A stretch of 64,000 nucleotides of DNA from Rhodobacteraceae bacterium Alg231-04 (lineage in GTDB: Bacteria > Pseudomonadota > Alphaproteobacteria > Rhodobacterales > Rhodobacteraceae), in assembly GCA_900143635.1 (NCBI GenBank), contig FREY01000008.1, forward strand, positions 142,056-206,055, given 5' to 3'. Of the stretch, positions 53,996 to 62,060 are shown piece after piece (position 1 is the first letter of the stretch; each line of letters begins with the position of its first letter). A program made the position numbers and the translations under genes. The notes beneath the pieces are model-generated. The model was given only the letters and a program-made list of their open reading frames with translations. It was not told the origin of the DNA and made no database searches.

Positions 53996-54789
53996 AGTTC
54001 TATCTCTCTGATGGGGCCGAGGTCGAGGCGGCTGATATGGGGGGCCGCGCCTTCGGGGAACAGCCTGCGGACCAGCGGGTCATGGCCGGGGATGATCAGT
54101 CCGCGATGCGAGGCAAGCCGTTCAAGTGTGTTGAACCCGTCCAGCATGTCCTCAAGGTCGACCACGATCGGGAAGGCTTTGCGGGCGATGAAATTCTCGT
54201 AATAGTGCGAGGCATCCGAGGCCAGCACCATCCAGCCCGCCTGCGTACGTACCCGCACACATTGCAGCCCGCGCGAATGGCCGCCGATGCAATGCACGGT
54301 GACACCTTCGGCGATCTGCGCCTCTCCATCGTGGAAGATCACCTTGCCGGAATAGAGCCGCTTGACCGCCTCGCAGATATGGTCGGCAGTAAAAGGCGCG
54401 CGCAGATGGTCGTGGCACATGCAGGGGCCGGTGGCGAAGGCCATTTCAGCGGCTTGCATATGCAGAGTAGCATTTGGGAACAGATGCAGCCCACCCGCGT
54501 GGTCATAGTGCAGATGGGTGACGATCACCTGATCGACGGTGTCCGGCGTGATGCCGAGCGGCCTCAGCGCGTCGCGTGGGTCCATGGCGATTGGACGGCC
54601 GCGCGCCGTGCCTTCTTCGCTGTCATAGCCGGTGTCGACGAGGATCACCTCTTCACCGCGCCGCAGGACCCAGATGTAATAGTCCATCGCATGTGGCGCG
54701 TCGTGGTTGTCGTCGACGATGAAACTGTCGGCCCGCGTCCGCGCATTGCGGTCGGCGTATTTGACAGCGTGTACTTCCCAATCGTTCAT
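53992..54789 (-). CDS. Metallo-beta-lactamase-fold lactonase-like hydrolase
   Basis: A 265-residue hydrolase of the AiiA/AttM type. The zinc motif THLHYDHAGG is intact, with later ligands in GGHSRGLQ and LASDASH and the closing IIPGHDP. Family members open lactones such as N-acyl-homoserine lactones or gamma-butyrolactone. Between otnK and an ABM gene, hydrolysis of a sugar-acid lactone (threono- or erythronolactone) to the tetronate is a sensible guess. No signal peptide, so cytoplasmic. Confidence 0.88.
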   Translation of the reverse strand: MNDWEVHAVKYADRNARTRADSFIVDDNHDAPHAMDYYIWVLRRGEEVILVDTGYDSEEGTARGRPIAMDPRDALRPLGITPDTVDQVIVTHLHYDHAGGLHLFPNATLHMQAAEMAFATGPCMCHDHLRAPFTADHICEAVKRLYSGKVIFHDGEAQIAEGVTVHCIGGHSRGLQCVRVRTQAGWMVLASDASHYYENFIARKAFPIVVDLEDMLDGFNTLERLASHRGLIIPGHDPLVRRLFPEGAAPHISRLDLGPIREIEL

Positions 54790-55073
54790 CTGATGACCTC
54801 GCCGAACAGGCGGATTTCCTTGTCCGCGATCATGTCCGTGACGGCCGCATCGAAGGATTTGAAATGTGCGCTTGCGAGGTGGGCATCAAACGCGGCCCTG
54901 TCATCGTAAATCTCGTAGAGAAAGACGGTATCCGGGGTATCGCCCAGGCAGATGTCGAACTGGCCGCAGCCGGGCTCTTCTTGCAGCGAAGTGCGGGCAT
55001 TGGCGGTCATCAGCGGTAGAAACTCTGCAAGCGCACCGGGATGAAGGGTGAAGGTGACGGTCACGGCATACAT
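54786..55073 (-). CDS. ABM-domain protein (putative quinol monooxygenase-like)
   Basis: A 95-residue single-domain ferredoxin-like alpha/beta barrel protein: VTVTFTLHPGALAEF, then EPGCGQFDICLGD and YEIYDDRAAFDAHLASAHF, the typical ABM pattern (YgiN and similar). Such proteins form dimers and act as monooxygenases, isomerases or small-molecule-binding proteins. The gene overlaps the metallo-beta-lactamase gene by 4 bp and tctA by 1 bp. Role in the sugar-acid pathway unknown. Confidence 0.88.
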   Translation of the reverse strand: MYAVTVTFTLHPGALAEFLPLMTANARTSLQEEPGCGQFDICLGDTPDTVFLYEIYDDRAAFDAHLASAHFKSFDAAVTDMIADKEIRLFGEVIR

Positions 55074-56584
55074 CAGGCGGTCACTCCTTTCAGGCGCGAA
55101 AAGGCGCGTTTGACAATTGGCAGCTGGCTGAGGATCAGCAGGATATTCAGCGTCACAAGGATGGCAGCTCCGGGGCGGGAGATGAAGACTGACAGATCCC
55201 CGTCCGACAAGAACAATGAACGGCGGAAGGTCTCGTCAAATAGCCCGCCGAGGATCACACCGATTACCAGCGGGGCGATGGGGTATTTCATCAGGTTCAT
55301 GAAATAGGCCACGGCACCCACGCCGAGCATAAGGTACAGGTCGTTGATACCACCGCCGACACTGAACGACCCGATTGTGGTCAACACCATGACAACGGGC
55401 AAGAAGACGGTCTGCGGGATGCGCAGGATCTTGATGAAGATCCGGGCCGTGAACAGACCCATCAGGAACATGGTCAGCGACGCCATGATCAGGATCGCAA
55501 CCACGCGCAGGATGATCTCGGGGTCGATGGTGGGGCCGGGGATCACATTGTTGATCTTGAAGGCACCCATCAGGGCCGCGGCGGGCGGCGAGCCGGGGAT
55601 GCCCAGAACCAAAAGCGGGATCAATGCGCCGCCGATGCAGGCGTTATTGGCGGTCTCTGAGCACAGCAGCCCTTCCAGCGAGCCACGTCCGAACTTGTCG
55701 CCCTCTTTGGAGACGGCCTTGCCAACGCCATAGCTGACCCAGCCGGCCACGTCTTCACCCACACCGGGCAGGGCGCCAACACCGGTTCCGATGACGCCAG
55801 AGCGGCCAATGGTGGGCAGATAACGGCGGATCGAGGCCATATTTGGCAGAATGCGCCCGGTTAGTTCCGCCATTTTGCCCGCTTCCACATGGCGCAGGCC
55901 TTCGATGATCTGCGGCACCGCAAAGGCTCCCATCAGCACCGGAACGACCTGAAAACCGCTCATCAAATAGGACCAGCCGAAAGTATAGCGCGGTTCGGAC
56001 AGCAGCGGGTCAAGTCCGACCATGGCCATGGCCAGACCAATAAGGCCGGCGATCCAGCCCTTGATCACCAGATCTTCGCTCATCAGCGTGCCGGAAAGCA
56101 GGATGCCAAAGAGGGCCAGTAGCGCCTTTTCCGGGCTGGCGATGTTCTTGGAGATCAGCAGCAGCGCCCAGACAAAGATCAGCAGCACGAATGTACCGAT
56201 CACTGTGCCGATGAAGCTTGCAGTGGTGGTCAGCCCCAGCGCCTCGCCTCCGCGCCCAGCCTTGGCCAGCGGGTAGCCGTCCATCGCGGTCGCAGCACTG
56301 GCGGCGGTGCCGGGGATATTCAGCAGGATTGAGGGGTAAGAGCCACCGTAGATCGCACCAACATAGGCCCCCAGCAGGGCAATCAGCGAGTAATCCAGCG
56401 GGATCTTGTTGCCAAAGAAGCCGGTCAGAATGGTCACCGCAAGGGTCGCGGTTAGCCCTGGCAATGCGCCGAAGGTAATGCCGAGGAAAACCGACACGAT
56501 CAGATAAAGATAGGTCAGCGGGTCCGAGGCCAGTGCGGTAAAAGCACCGCCGAAGCCAGCCAATTGCGAAAGAATGAAATCCAT
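55073..56584 (-). CDS. tctA: Tripartite tricarboxylate transporter large permease
   Basis: A 503-residue membrane protein with about 12 helices. The two repeated family motifs are present: GALPGLTATLAVTILTGF and YGGSYPSILLNIPGTAAS in the first half, GALPGVGEDVAGWVSYGVGK in the second. It is the transport subunit that imports carboxylates handed over by the periplasmic TctC, using the sodium or proton gradient. It is coupled by a 1-bp overlap to the ABM gene and lies 4 bp after tctB. Confidence 0.94.
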   Translation of the reverse strand: MDFILSQLAGFGGAFTALASDPLTYLYLIVSVFLGITFGALPGLTATLAVTILTGFFGNKIPLDYSLIALLGAYVGAIYGGSYPSILLNIPGTAASAATAMDGYPLAKAGRGGEALGLTTTASFIGTVIGTFVLLIFVWALLLISKNIASPEKALLALFGILLSGTLMSEDLVIKGWIAGLIGLAMAMVGLDPLLSEPRYTFGWSYLMSGFQVVPVLMGAFAVPQIIEGLRHVEAGKMAELTGRILPNMASIRRYLPTIGRSGVIGTGVGALPGVGEDVAGWVSYGVGKAVSKEGDKFGRGSLEGLLCSETANNACIGGALIPLLVLGIPGSPPAAALMGAFKINNVIPGPTIDPEIILRVVAILIMASLTMFLMGLFTARIFIKILRIPQTVFLPVVMVLTTIGSFSVGGGINDLYLMLGVGAVAYFMNLMKYPIAPLVIGVILGGLFDETFRRSLFLSDGDLSVFISRPGAAILVTLNILLILSQLPIVKRAFSRLKGVTA

Positions 56585-56588
56585 CAGG

Positions 56589-57338
56589 TTAGTCTTTCCA
56601 GAGCGGACGAAGCGTCACGTAGTAATGATATTCGATCTGTTTGAAGCTCAGCCCGCCGCGTGCAGGCACATTCTGGCGAAATCCAAAAGCCATGGCGCAG
56701 ACCAGAATCGTTGGGGTCAGGACCGCGATGACCGGGATGACCCTGAGGCCGCGTTCGGACCGGGACGTTTGCAGAACCAAAAGGGTCAATGCGGCCCAAA
56801 GAACCAACGTCACCCAGTCATCGCCGTGGGCATTCCATTGCGACTGCGCCGGGTAGGCTGCAAAGGCAAACAGCCCCGCCGCTACGACAAAGATGCAGGC
56901 GATAAACGCCCGCCGGGCATGGCCACCGTAATACCCGTAGATCAGCGCAGTAATCAGCAGTCCGGAACACAGGATGAAATCAACACGTGGCACCAGACCG
57001 GCCACATAGGCGAGCAGCATCAGCCCGATGGTGGAAAAACGGAACGCTTCAGCCCGGTCCCAGCCGATGCCCGCAGCGCTGAGCGCGGCCTGCGCGCCAC
57101 CTGAGCGGACGGAAATGACCAGCAGCACTATGGACAGCACCAGCATGCCACCGAAAATGAAAAGCGGTACAATCGCGGCAGAGTTATACCAGTCCGTGCC
57201 GCTCACCCCGGCGCGGTTTCCACCCCAAAGCGGTATCGCCGAGGTCTTCCAAAGGAAGAACAGCGATAGCGCGATCAACACCAGCGATGCCCAGAAATCC
57301 CGTGCCCTGAGCACAGTTGTATTGCTTGCCGTATCCAC
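56589..57338 (-). CDS. tctB: Tripartite tricarboxylate transporter small permease
   Basis: A 249-residue membrane protein with about six helices. It is longer than typical TctB (~150) and looks like the extended type with a central helix pair. It is identified mainly by place, between tctC and tctA, and by hydrophobic pattern, since TctB is poorly conserved. The start ATG 57338 lies just after the strong hairpin 57356-57384. Confidence 0.82.
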   Translation of the reverse strand: MDTASNTTVLRARDFWASLVLIALSLFFLWKTSAIPLWGGNRAGVSGTDWYNSAAIVPLFIFGGMLVLSIVLLVISVRSGGAQAALSAAGIGWDRAEAFRFSTIGLMLLAYVAGLVPRVDFILCSGLLITALIYGYYGGHARRAFIACIFVVAAGLFAFAAYPAQSQWNAHGDDWVTLVLWAALTLLVLQTSRSERGLRVIPVIAVLTPTILVCAMAFGFRQNVPARGGLSFKQIEYHYYVTLRPLWKD

Positions 57339-57355
57339 TTTTCCCTCCCGTGAAA

Positions 57356-57384
57356 GGAAAGGGCGCGGGGGATGCGCCCTTTCC
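57356..57384 (-). terminator. Perfect 11-bp hairpin between tctC and tctB
   Basis: An 11-bp perfect stem (57356-57366 with 57374-57384) closes a 7-nt loop, 17 bp after the tctC stop. On the minus strand it is followed by a pyrimidine-rich stretch with short T groups. It should stabilise the binding-protein message and let only part of the transcription enter tctBA. Confidence 0.8.
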
Positions 57385-57401
57385 GGTCCTGCTTGCCTGC
57401 C

Positions 57402-58409
57402 TCAGGGTTTTGTGATGCCCAGCGATGCGGGATCGACGGTGGCCGCGCCCAGATCCTTCAGGGTGTAGGCAAAGGTGGCCTCGAGCGTGGAGAACAGCTT
57501 TTGTGCTTCTTCCCCGTGCTGACCGCCAACGTCGTAGTTGTTGGCCGCTGCCCATTCCGCCACTGTGTCGGACGCGATGGCCTTTTCAAACGCTGCGCCA
57601 AGTGCGAATTTCACGTCCTCTCCGGCGGCATCATGAACGGCAAACCCGATCGCCTGTTTCAGCGGCAGATACTGGTCGAGCCCGTCATAAACGCCGAAGG
57701 CTGAGGGAACGGTGTTGCCGGCAACATCGGCATCCTCCGGTGTCAGCATCGCGAGCGGCTTCAGCTGGCCGCCTTCGATCAGCGCGGCCTGTTCCGCCAA
57801 CGAAGTCACCACGAGCGCAACCTCGCCTGCAATTGCGGCTTCCTGACCGGGGGCGGAACCTTTGTAGGGGACAAATTTGAACTCTGCCTCTGCGCCTTTC
57901 TGGATGGCCAGCAGGTTCAGGTGGTGGATGGAGCCCGCACCGGAGGCGGCCGCCGGGATGCTACCCGGCGCGGCTTTGGCGGCGTCGATCAGCTCTTCCA
58001 GGGTGTTGTAGGGGCTGTCAGCCGGAACCGAAATCAGATCCGGGGAGCCGCCAACAATAAAGGGATACCAATAGTCGAATTTCTTGTCCCAGCCGCCTTG
58101 CACGGCCGCAGTGACGTTAGATTCCGACAGGCCGACCAGCGTGTATCCGTCGCTGGGCTGGTTCATCACATAGACCATGCCGTTTGATCCGGCGACACCG
58201 CCTGTCTGGTTGATCACGTTGATCGACACCGGCAGGTGCTTTTCCATCTCGGCCATGATCATCCGGTTGATGGTGTCGGTGCCGCCACCGGCGCCCCAGA
58301 CAACAGCCGTGGTAATGTCGCGGTAAGGGTAGTCTTGTGCGCTTGCAGTGCCAGCAATCCCAGTGGCCAGCAGGGCCGCAGCCGCAATCCGTCCCAGTTT
58401 AAACGTCAT
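57402..58409 (-). CDS. tctC: Tripartite tricarboxylate transporter substrate-binding protein
   Basis: A 335-residue periplasmic binding protein of the Bug/TctC family. The first 24 residues are a signal peptide ending in ASA. The carboxylate-holding loops are seen as VWGAGGGTDT and SGAGSIHHLN, with the PYKGSAPGQEAA motif further on. The start is ATG 58409 with GGAGG upstream. It is the first gene of the minus-strand operon down to otnC, so its cargo is probably a C4 sugar acid or its precursor. Confidence 0.92.
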   Translation of the reverse strand: MTFKLGRIAAAALLATGIAGTASAQDYPYRDITTAVVWGAGGGTDTINRMIMAEMEKHLPVSINVINQTGGVAGSNGMVYVMNQPSDGYTLVGLSESNVTAAVQGGWDKKFDYWYPFIVGGSPDLISVPADSPYNTLEELIDAAKAAPGSIPAAASGAGSIHHLNLLAIQKGAEAEFKFVPYKGSAPGQEAAIAGEVALVVTSLAEQAALIEGGQLKPLAMLTPEDADVAGNTVPSAFGVYDGLDQYLPLKQAIGFAVHDAAGEDVKFALGAAFEKAIASDTVAEWAAANNYDVGGQHGEEAQKLFSTLEATFAYTLKDLGAATVDPASLGITKP

Positions 58410-58545
58410 CCTTAAGTCCTCCCAAAAGTGTTGCGCGTTTCTTGTTGCATTTGTTTGCGTATACATTAAAGAATGCGTTGTCAACGGACGGTTGGACAAA
58501 ACCGTGACCGTCAATCAGAACTGAACGGAAAGAAACGGGGCTCAG
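58410..58545. promoter_or_regulatory. Divergent promoter region of the tct-otn and dehydrogenase operons
   Basis: This 136-bp gap separates tctC from the divergent dehydrogenase gene. It holds the 6-bp palindrome GTATAC (58459-58464) within TGCGTATACATT, close to the site type used by FCD-class GntR proteins, and such a regulator is encoded at the end of the plus-strand operon. AT-rich flanks could serve as -10 boxes in both directions. Evidence is positional. Confidence 0.4.
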
Positions 58546-59634
58546 ATGACCGGAAATTTTGAAATCGCAGTGTTCCAGGGGGACGGGATCGGCCCGGAAA
58601 TCATGGCGCCTACAGTCGAAATCCTGCGGCGGCTTGCAGATGCGAACCCGCGTTACGGCCTGACGTTCACCGACGCCCCCGCCGGGGCGGCACATTATGC
58701 GAAGACCGGCGAATCCTTTCCGGATCAGTCGATGAAAGTCGCGCGCCGCGCCGATGCAATCCTGCTGTCGGCGATGGGATTGCCGGATGTACGTTATGCC
58801 GACGGGACCGAGATTTCACCGCAGATCGACCTGCGAAAACGTTTGGGTCTGTTCGCGGGCGTGCGTCCTGTAACGGTGAAAGCCGGGCAGGAGACACCTC
58901 TGGCCATGCCCGAGGGCAAGGAGATCGATTTTGTGCTGATCCGCGAAAGCACCGAAGGGCTGTTCTTTACCCAAGGTTCCGGCGAAGTCACCAAGGATGA
59001 GGCCCGAGAGACGCTGCTGATCACCCGCGATGTATCTGAAAAACTGTTCCGGTTTGCCTTCCAGCTGGCCAAGGGCCGCAAGGATGCGGGCCGTGGACCG
59101 GGCCGGGTCACCTGCGTCGACAAGGCCAATGTCTTTCGCGCCTTTGCCTTCTTTCGCTCGATGTTCGATGCTGAGGCCGCGCAGCATCCCGGCCTTTCGG
59201 CCGACCATGCCTATGTGGATGCCACCGCATTGTGGATGGTTCAGAAGCCATGGGAGTTCGACGTCTTGGTGACCGAAAACATGTTTGGCGACATCCTGTC
59301 CGATCTCGGCGCCGGGCTGATGGGAGGGCTGGGGCTGGCGCCTTCGGCCGACATCGGACTTGAACACGCGGTGTTCCAACCCTGCCATGGGTCGGCTCCG
59401 GATATTGCCGGGCAGGGGCTGGCCAACCCCTTTGCCATGATCCTTTCGGCAGCGATGATGCTGGAGTGGTTAGGGCTGACCCATGAAAACGAAGATATTG
59501 CCGCTGACGGCGCCCGCCTGCGTGAAGCTGTCGAAGGCGTGGTGGCCAGTAGAAATTGCCTGACCCGTGATCTGGGCGGAACCGCCGGAACCGATGCGGC
59601 GGCCTCAGCCGTGATGGAGGCGCTGACAGCATGA
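58546..59634 (+). CDS. Isocitrate/isopropylmalate dehydrogenase-family enzyme (tartrate/malate DH type)
   Basis: A 362-residue NAD(P)-dependent 2-hydroxyacid oxidative decarboxylase. It begins with FQGDGIGPEIM, has the substrate-binding arginine segment RKRLGLFAGVRP and the metal site FDVLVTENMFGDILSD. Length and the lack of leucine-biosynthesis neighbours favour the tartrate / D-malate dehydrogenase branch. With otnK and otnC in the divergent operon, it could oxidise a tetronate (erythronate or threonate) or a related acid. It overlaps the next gene by 4 bp (59631-59634). Confidence 0.88.
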   Translation: MTGNFEIAVFQGDGIGPEIMAPTVEILRRLADANPRYGLTFTDAPAGAAHYAKTGESFPDQSMKVARRADAILLSAMGLPDVRYADGTEISPQIDLRKRLGLFAGVRPVTVKAGQETPLAMPEGKEIDFVLIRESTEGLFFTQGSGEVTKDEARETLLITRDVSEKLFRFAFQLAKGRKDAGRGPGRVTCVDKANVFRAFAFFRSMFDAEAAQHPGLSADHAYVDATALWMVQKPWEFDVLVTENMFGDILSDLGAGLMGGLGLAPSADIGLEHAVFQPCHGSAPDIAGQGLANPFAMILSAAMMLEWLGLTHENEDIAADGARLREAVEGVVASRNCLTRDLGGTAGTDAAASAVMEALTA

Positions 59635-60662
59635 AGAACGCACGGCAGATTAGGGTTGCCTGTCTCGGGGCCGGATATTTCAGCCAGTTCCACTACGGCA
59701 GTTGGAAACGGATGGCAGGGGCGGTTGCGGTCGCCTCCTGCAACCGGGATATCCGCAAGGCACGTGCAACCGGACTGCCTGCATACGATGATCTGGACGA
59801 GATGCTGACGGCAGAGCAGCCGGATCTGTTGGATATCATTCTACCACCGGTGGCACATGCAACGGCGATCCGAACGGCGCTGGATCACGGTGTCAAATGG
59901 ATGATTTGCCAAAAACCTTTCTGTCAGTCACTGGCCGAAGCCAAGGCAATCACCGCTGAAGCTGAGGCCCTCGGGGCGACGATCATCATCCATGAAAATT
60001 TCCGCTTCCAACCCTGGTACCGCGCCATAAAGGCAGCGTTGGATTTGGGGCGCATTGGCACACCTTTGCAGGCCACGTTCCGGCTGCGTCCCGGTGACGG
60101 GCAGGGGCCGCGTGCCTATCTGGATCGTCAGCCTTATTTTCAGAAGATGCGACAGTTTCTGGTGCATGAAACGGCGGTACATTGGGTGGATACTTTCCGT
60201 TTTCTATTCGGCGGCCCCAGGGCCGTTTATGCGGATCTGCGCCAGGTGAACCCGGCGATCGCGGGCGAGGACGCCGGGCATATCCTGTTCGACCACGCGG
60301 ACGGGCTGAAAGCACTGTTTGACGGCAACCGCTGTCTGGATCATGCGGCAGACAACCAGCGCCGCACCATGGGGGAAGCCCTGATCGAAGGCACGCTGGG
60401 GTCGCTTTCTCTTGGTGGTGATGGTGCCGTGTCCCTGCGGGCTTTCGGACAGCGGGACGCGCAAGAGATTCTACCTCCTGACAGTTGGGACGGCTTTGGC
60501 GGCGATTGCGTCCATGCCTTGCAAAGCCACGTGATTTCAGGCCTTTTAGAGGGCACCCCGTTGGAAAACACCGCACAGGACTATCTGGAGGTGATCCGCA
60601 TCGAAGAGGCCGTCTACCGCTCGGATGCGGAGGCGCGCAAAATCAGTCTGGAGGATCCGTGA
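59631..60662 (+). CDS. Gfo/Idh/MocA-family oxidoreductase
   Basis: A 343-residue NAD(P)-dependent sugar oxidoreductase. The N-terminal Rossmann motif is VACLGAGYFSQFH; the nicotinamide loop reads CQKPFCQS, close to the family's EKP with Glu replaced by Gln. The catalytic His region is seen in VHETAVHWVDTFRF. It is probably the sugar or sugar-acid dehydrogenase that feeds the tetronate pathway. It overlaps both neighbours by 4 bp. Confidence 0.88.
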   Translation: MKNARQIRVACLGAGYFSQFHYGSWKRMAGAVAVASCNRDIRKARATGLPAYDDLDEMLTAEQPDLLDIILPPVAHATAIRTALDHGVKWMICQKPFCQSLAEAKAITAEAEALGATIIIHENFRFQPWYRAIKAALDLGRIGTPLQATFRLRPGDGQGPRAYLDRQPYFQKMRQFLVHETAVHWVDTFRFLFGGPRAVYADLRQVNPAIAGEDAGHILFDHADGLKALFDGNRCLDHAADNQRRTMGEALIEGTLGSLSLGGDGAVSLRAFGQRDAQEILPPDSWDGFGGDCVHALQSHVISGLLEGTPLENTAQDYLEVIRIEEAVYRSDAEARKISLEDP

Positions 60663-61336
60663 AGGACAAGGACGGCAAACCGCTCTCCAATACGCAGCGC
60701 GCATTGCGTGAACTGCGCCGGATGATCCTGTCAGGCGAATTGGCCGCTGGCACGGATCATCTGGAATCTGAATTGGCCGAAACACTCGGCATGTCGCGCA
60801 CCCCAGTGCGCGAGGCAGCTCTGATGCTGGAAAGCCGCGGATTGCTGGAAATGCGCCCCCGCAAGGGTGTGCGCATTCTGCCCGTCTCGCCCGAAGACAT
60901 GCGCGAGATCTACGACATACTGACCGAGCTGGAGAGCCTCGCGGCACAACGCGCTGCCGAAGCAGGCTACGGCGATGCAGATCTTGCCCAGTTGGCCCTG
61001 TCGATTGCTCAGATGGATCAAGCGGTAAAGGATGAAGATCGCGAAGCCTGGGCCGATGCAGATGATCTTTTTCATCAGGAACTGGTGCGCCTTGGCGGCA
61101 ACAAGCGGATAGAGGCGATTGTCGCTGTGATGAGCGATCAGGTCCGCCGCGCCCGCGCCACGACGCTGTTCATCCGGCCACTTCCCGTTCAATCGAACGA
61201 GGACCACCGCGCTGTCTATCAGGCGATCAGCAGCGGCCGCGCCGAGGAGGCGCACGAACGCCACCGACAGCACCGTTTGCAGGCCAAGGGCGTGCTCATT
61301 GGAATCCTCGAGAAACACCGGCTTAACAGTCTCTGA
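60659..61336 (+). CDS. GntR-family regulator, FCD subfamily
   Basis: A 225-residue regulator with an N-terminal winged helix-turn-helix (LAETLGMSRTPVREAALML) and an FCD ligand domain (metal-binding-like residues in DDLFHQELVRLGGN and the late His in NEDHRAVYQAI). The start is GTG 60659, overlapping the oxidoreductase stop as GTGA and preceded by GGAGG. A longer frame to 60485 overlaps the preceding gene and is not used. It is probably the local regulator of the divergent sugar-acid operons. Confidence 0.9.
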   Translation: MKDKDGKPLSNTQRALRELRRMILSGELAAGTDHLESELAETLGMSRTPVREAALMLESRGLLEMRPRKGVRILPVSPEDMREIYDILTELESLAAQRAAEAGYGDADLAQLALSIAQMDQAVKDEDREAWADADDLFHQELVRLGGNKRIEAIVAVMSDQVRRARATTLFIRPLPVQSNEDHRAVYQAISSGRAEEAHERHRQHRLQAKGVLIGILEKHRLNSL

Positions 61337-61518
61337 TCTGTCAGATCGGGCAGCGGCGGGGACTTATTGGCGTTGTTAAAGCTCTTCCTGTCAGGCGGGG
61401 CGCTGTTGCAAACCCGACGCTGAGGCGTGCGTTCTCCTTTTCCTTTTGGGGTGTGAGTGTGAGCGATACGTGAATCACGTTGTAATCTATCTTATGTTAA
61501 ATTAAGTTATCTTTGAAA

Positions 61519-61734
61519 CTAGGCCAGTGCAATTCTCAGCCCTTCTTCGTCACCCTGCTTAGCCATCTCCACTAAACATTTGCCGCCATATTCATCTCGT
61601 TGATCACCTGACACGATCAGCTGCTCAACGAGCACTCGGGGATCCCAGTCAGCCACTTCATCTGCAAAAGGCCGGAATTCCTCGCCAAGATGAGTAATCA
61701 GAATATCGTGCATTGTTGGTGGCTTCTGCATCAT
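61519..61734 (-). CDS. Small acidic hypothetical protein
   Basis: A 71-residue protein rich in Asp and Glu (LGEEFRPFADEVADWDPR), with no membrane segment or signal. ATG 61734 has GAGGTG upstream; an internal Met at residue 8 is an alternative. The region is less GC-rich than the catabolic operons and lies in an accessory tail with an IS. Not recognised; a small partner or immunity-type protein is conceivable but unproved. Confidence 0.5.
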   Translation of the reverse strand: MMQKPPTMHDILITHLGEEFRPFADEVADWDPRVLVEQLIVSGDQRDEYGGKCLVEMAKQGDEEGLRIALA

Positions 61735-61775
61735 TCATACACCTCAGCTCTAATTGTAGTCTCAGTCGCCGACAG

Positions 61776-62060
61776 TCACTCGTTCGCTCTCATCGCGTAG
61801 TGTGCACAAGTTGTCTCAGTGCCACCTCGCCCCCGTACAATATCGCCGACATGTCCACAGTGGCAGCATGTCTGACCGCTCGTGTAAATCAGCTCTTCTT
61901 CAACACCTTCAAGGCACTCGAGAAAGCCGTGCCAGCCGAGGGAGATCCTGCCTTCTAAGTCTGTTTTGACATCTGAGATCTGCGCTAAACCAGGCTCGAT
62001 ACCCTCGGCTCGAGAATGGTTTCCATCTGTCTGAGGCGTTGGGCGAGCATATTGAACCAA
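61776..62060 (-). pseudogene. Frame-shifted continuation of the neighbouring zinc-ribbon protein
   Basis: This frame has no ATG or GTG start (only TTG 62060) and overlaps the 3' end of the upstream gene by 76 bp. From about residue 25 (LAQISDVKTDLEGRIS...LGWHGF) its pattern repeats that of the upstream protein, ending with TCCHCGHVGD and TTCAHYAM where that one has TCESCGN and TLCCWC. It reads best as the second copy of a duplicated domain, separated from the first by a one-base frame change near 62005. A separate TTG-started gene or a programmed shift cannot be ruled out. Confidence 0.45.
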
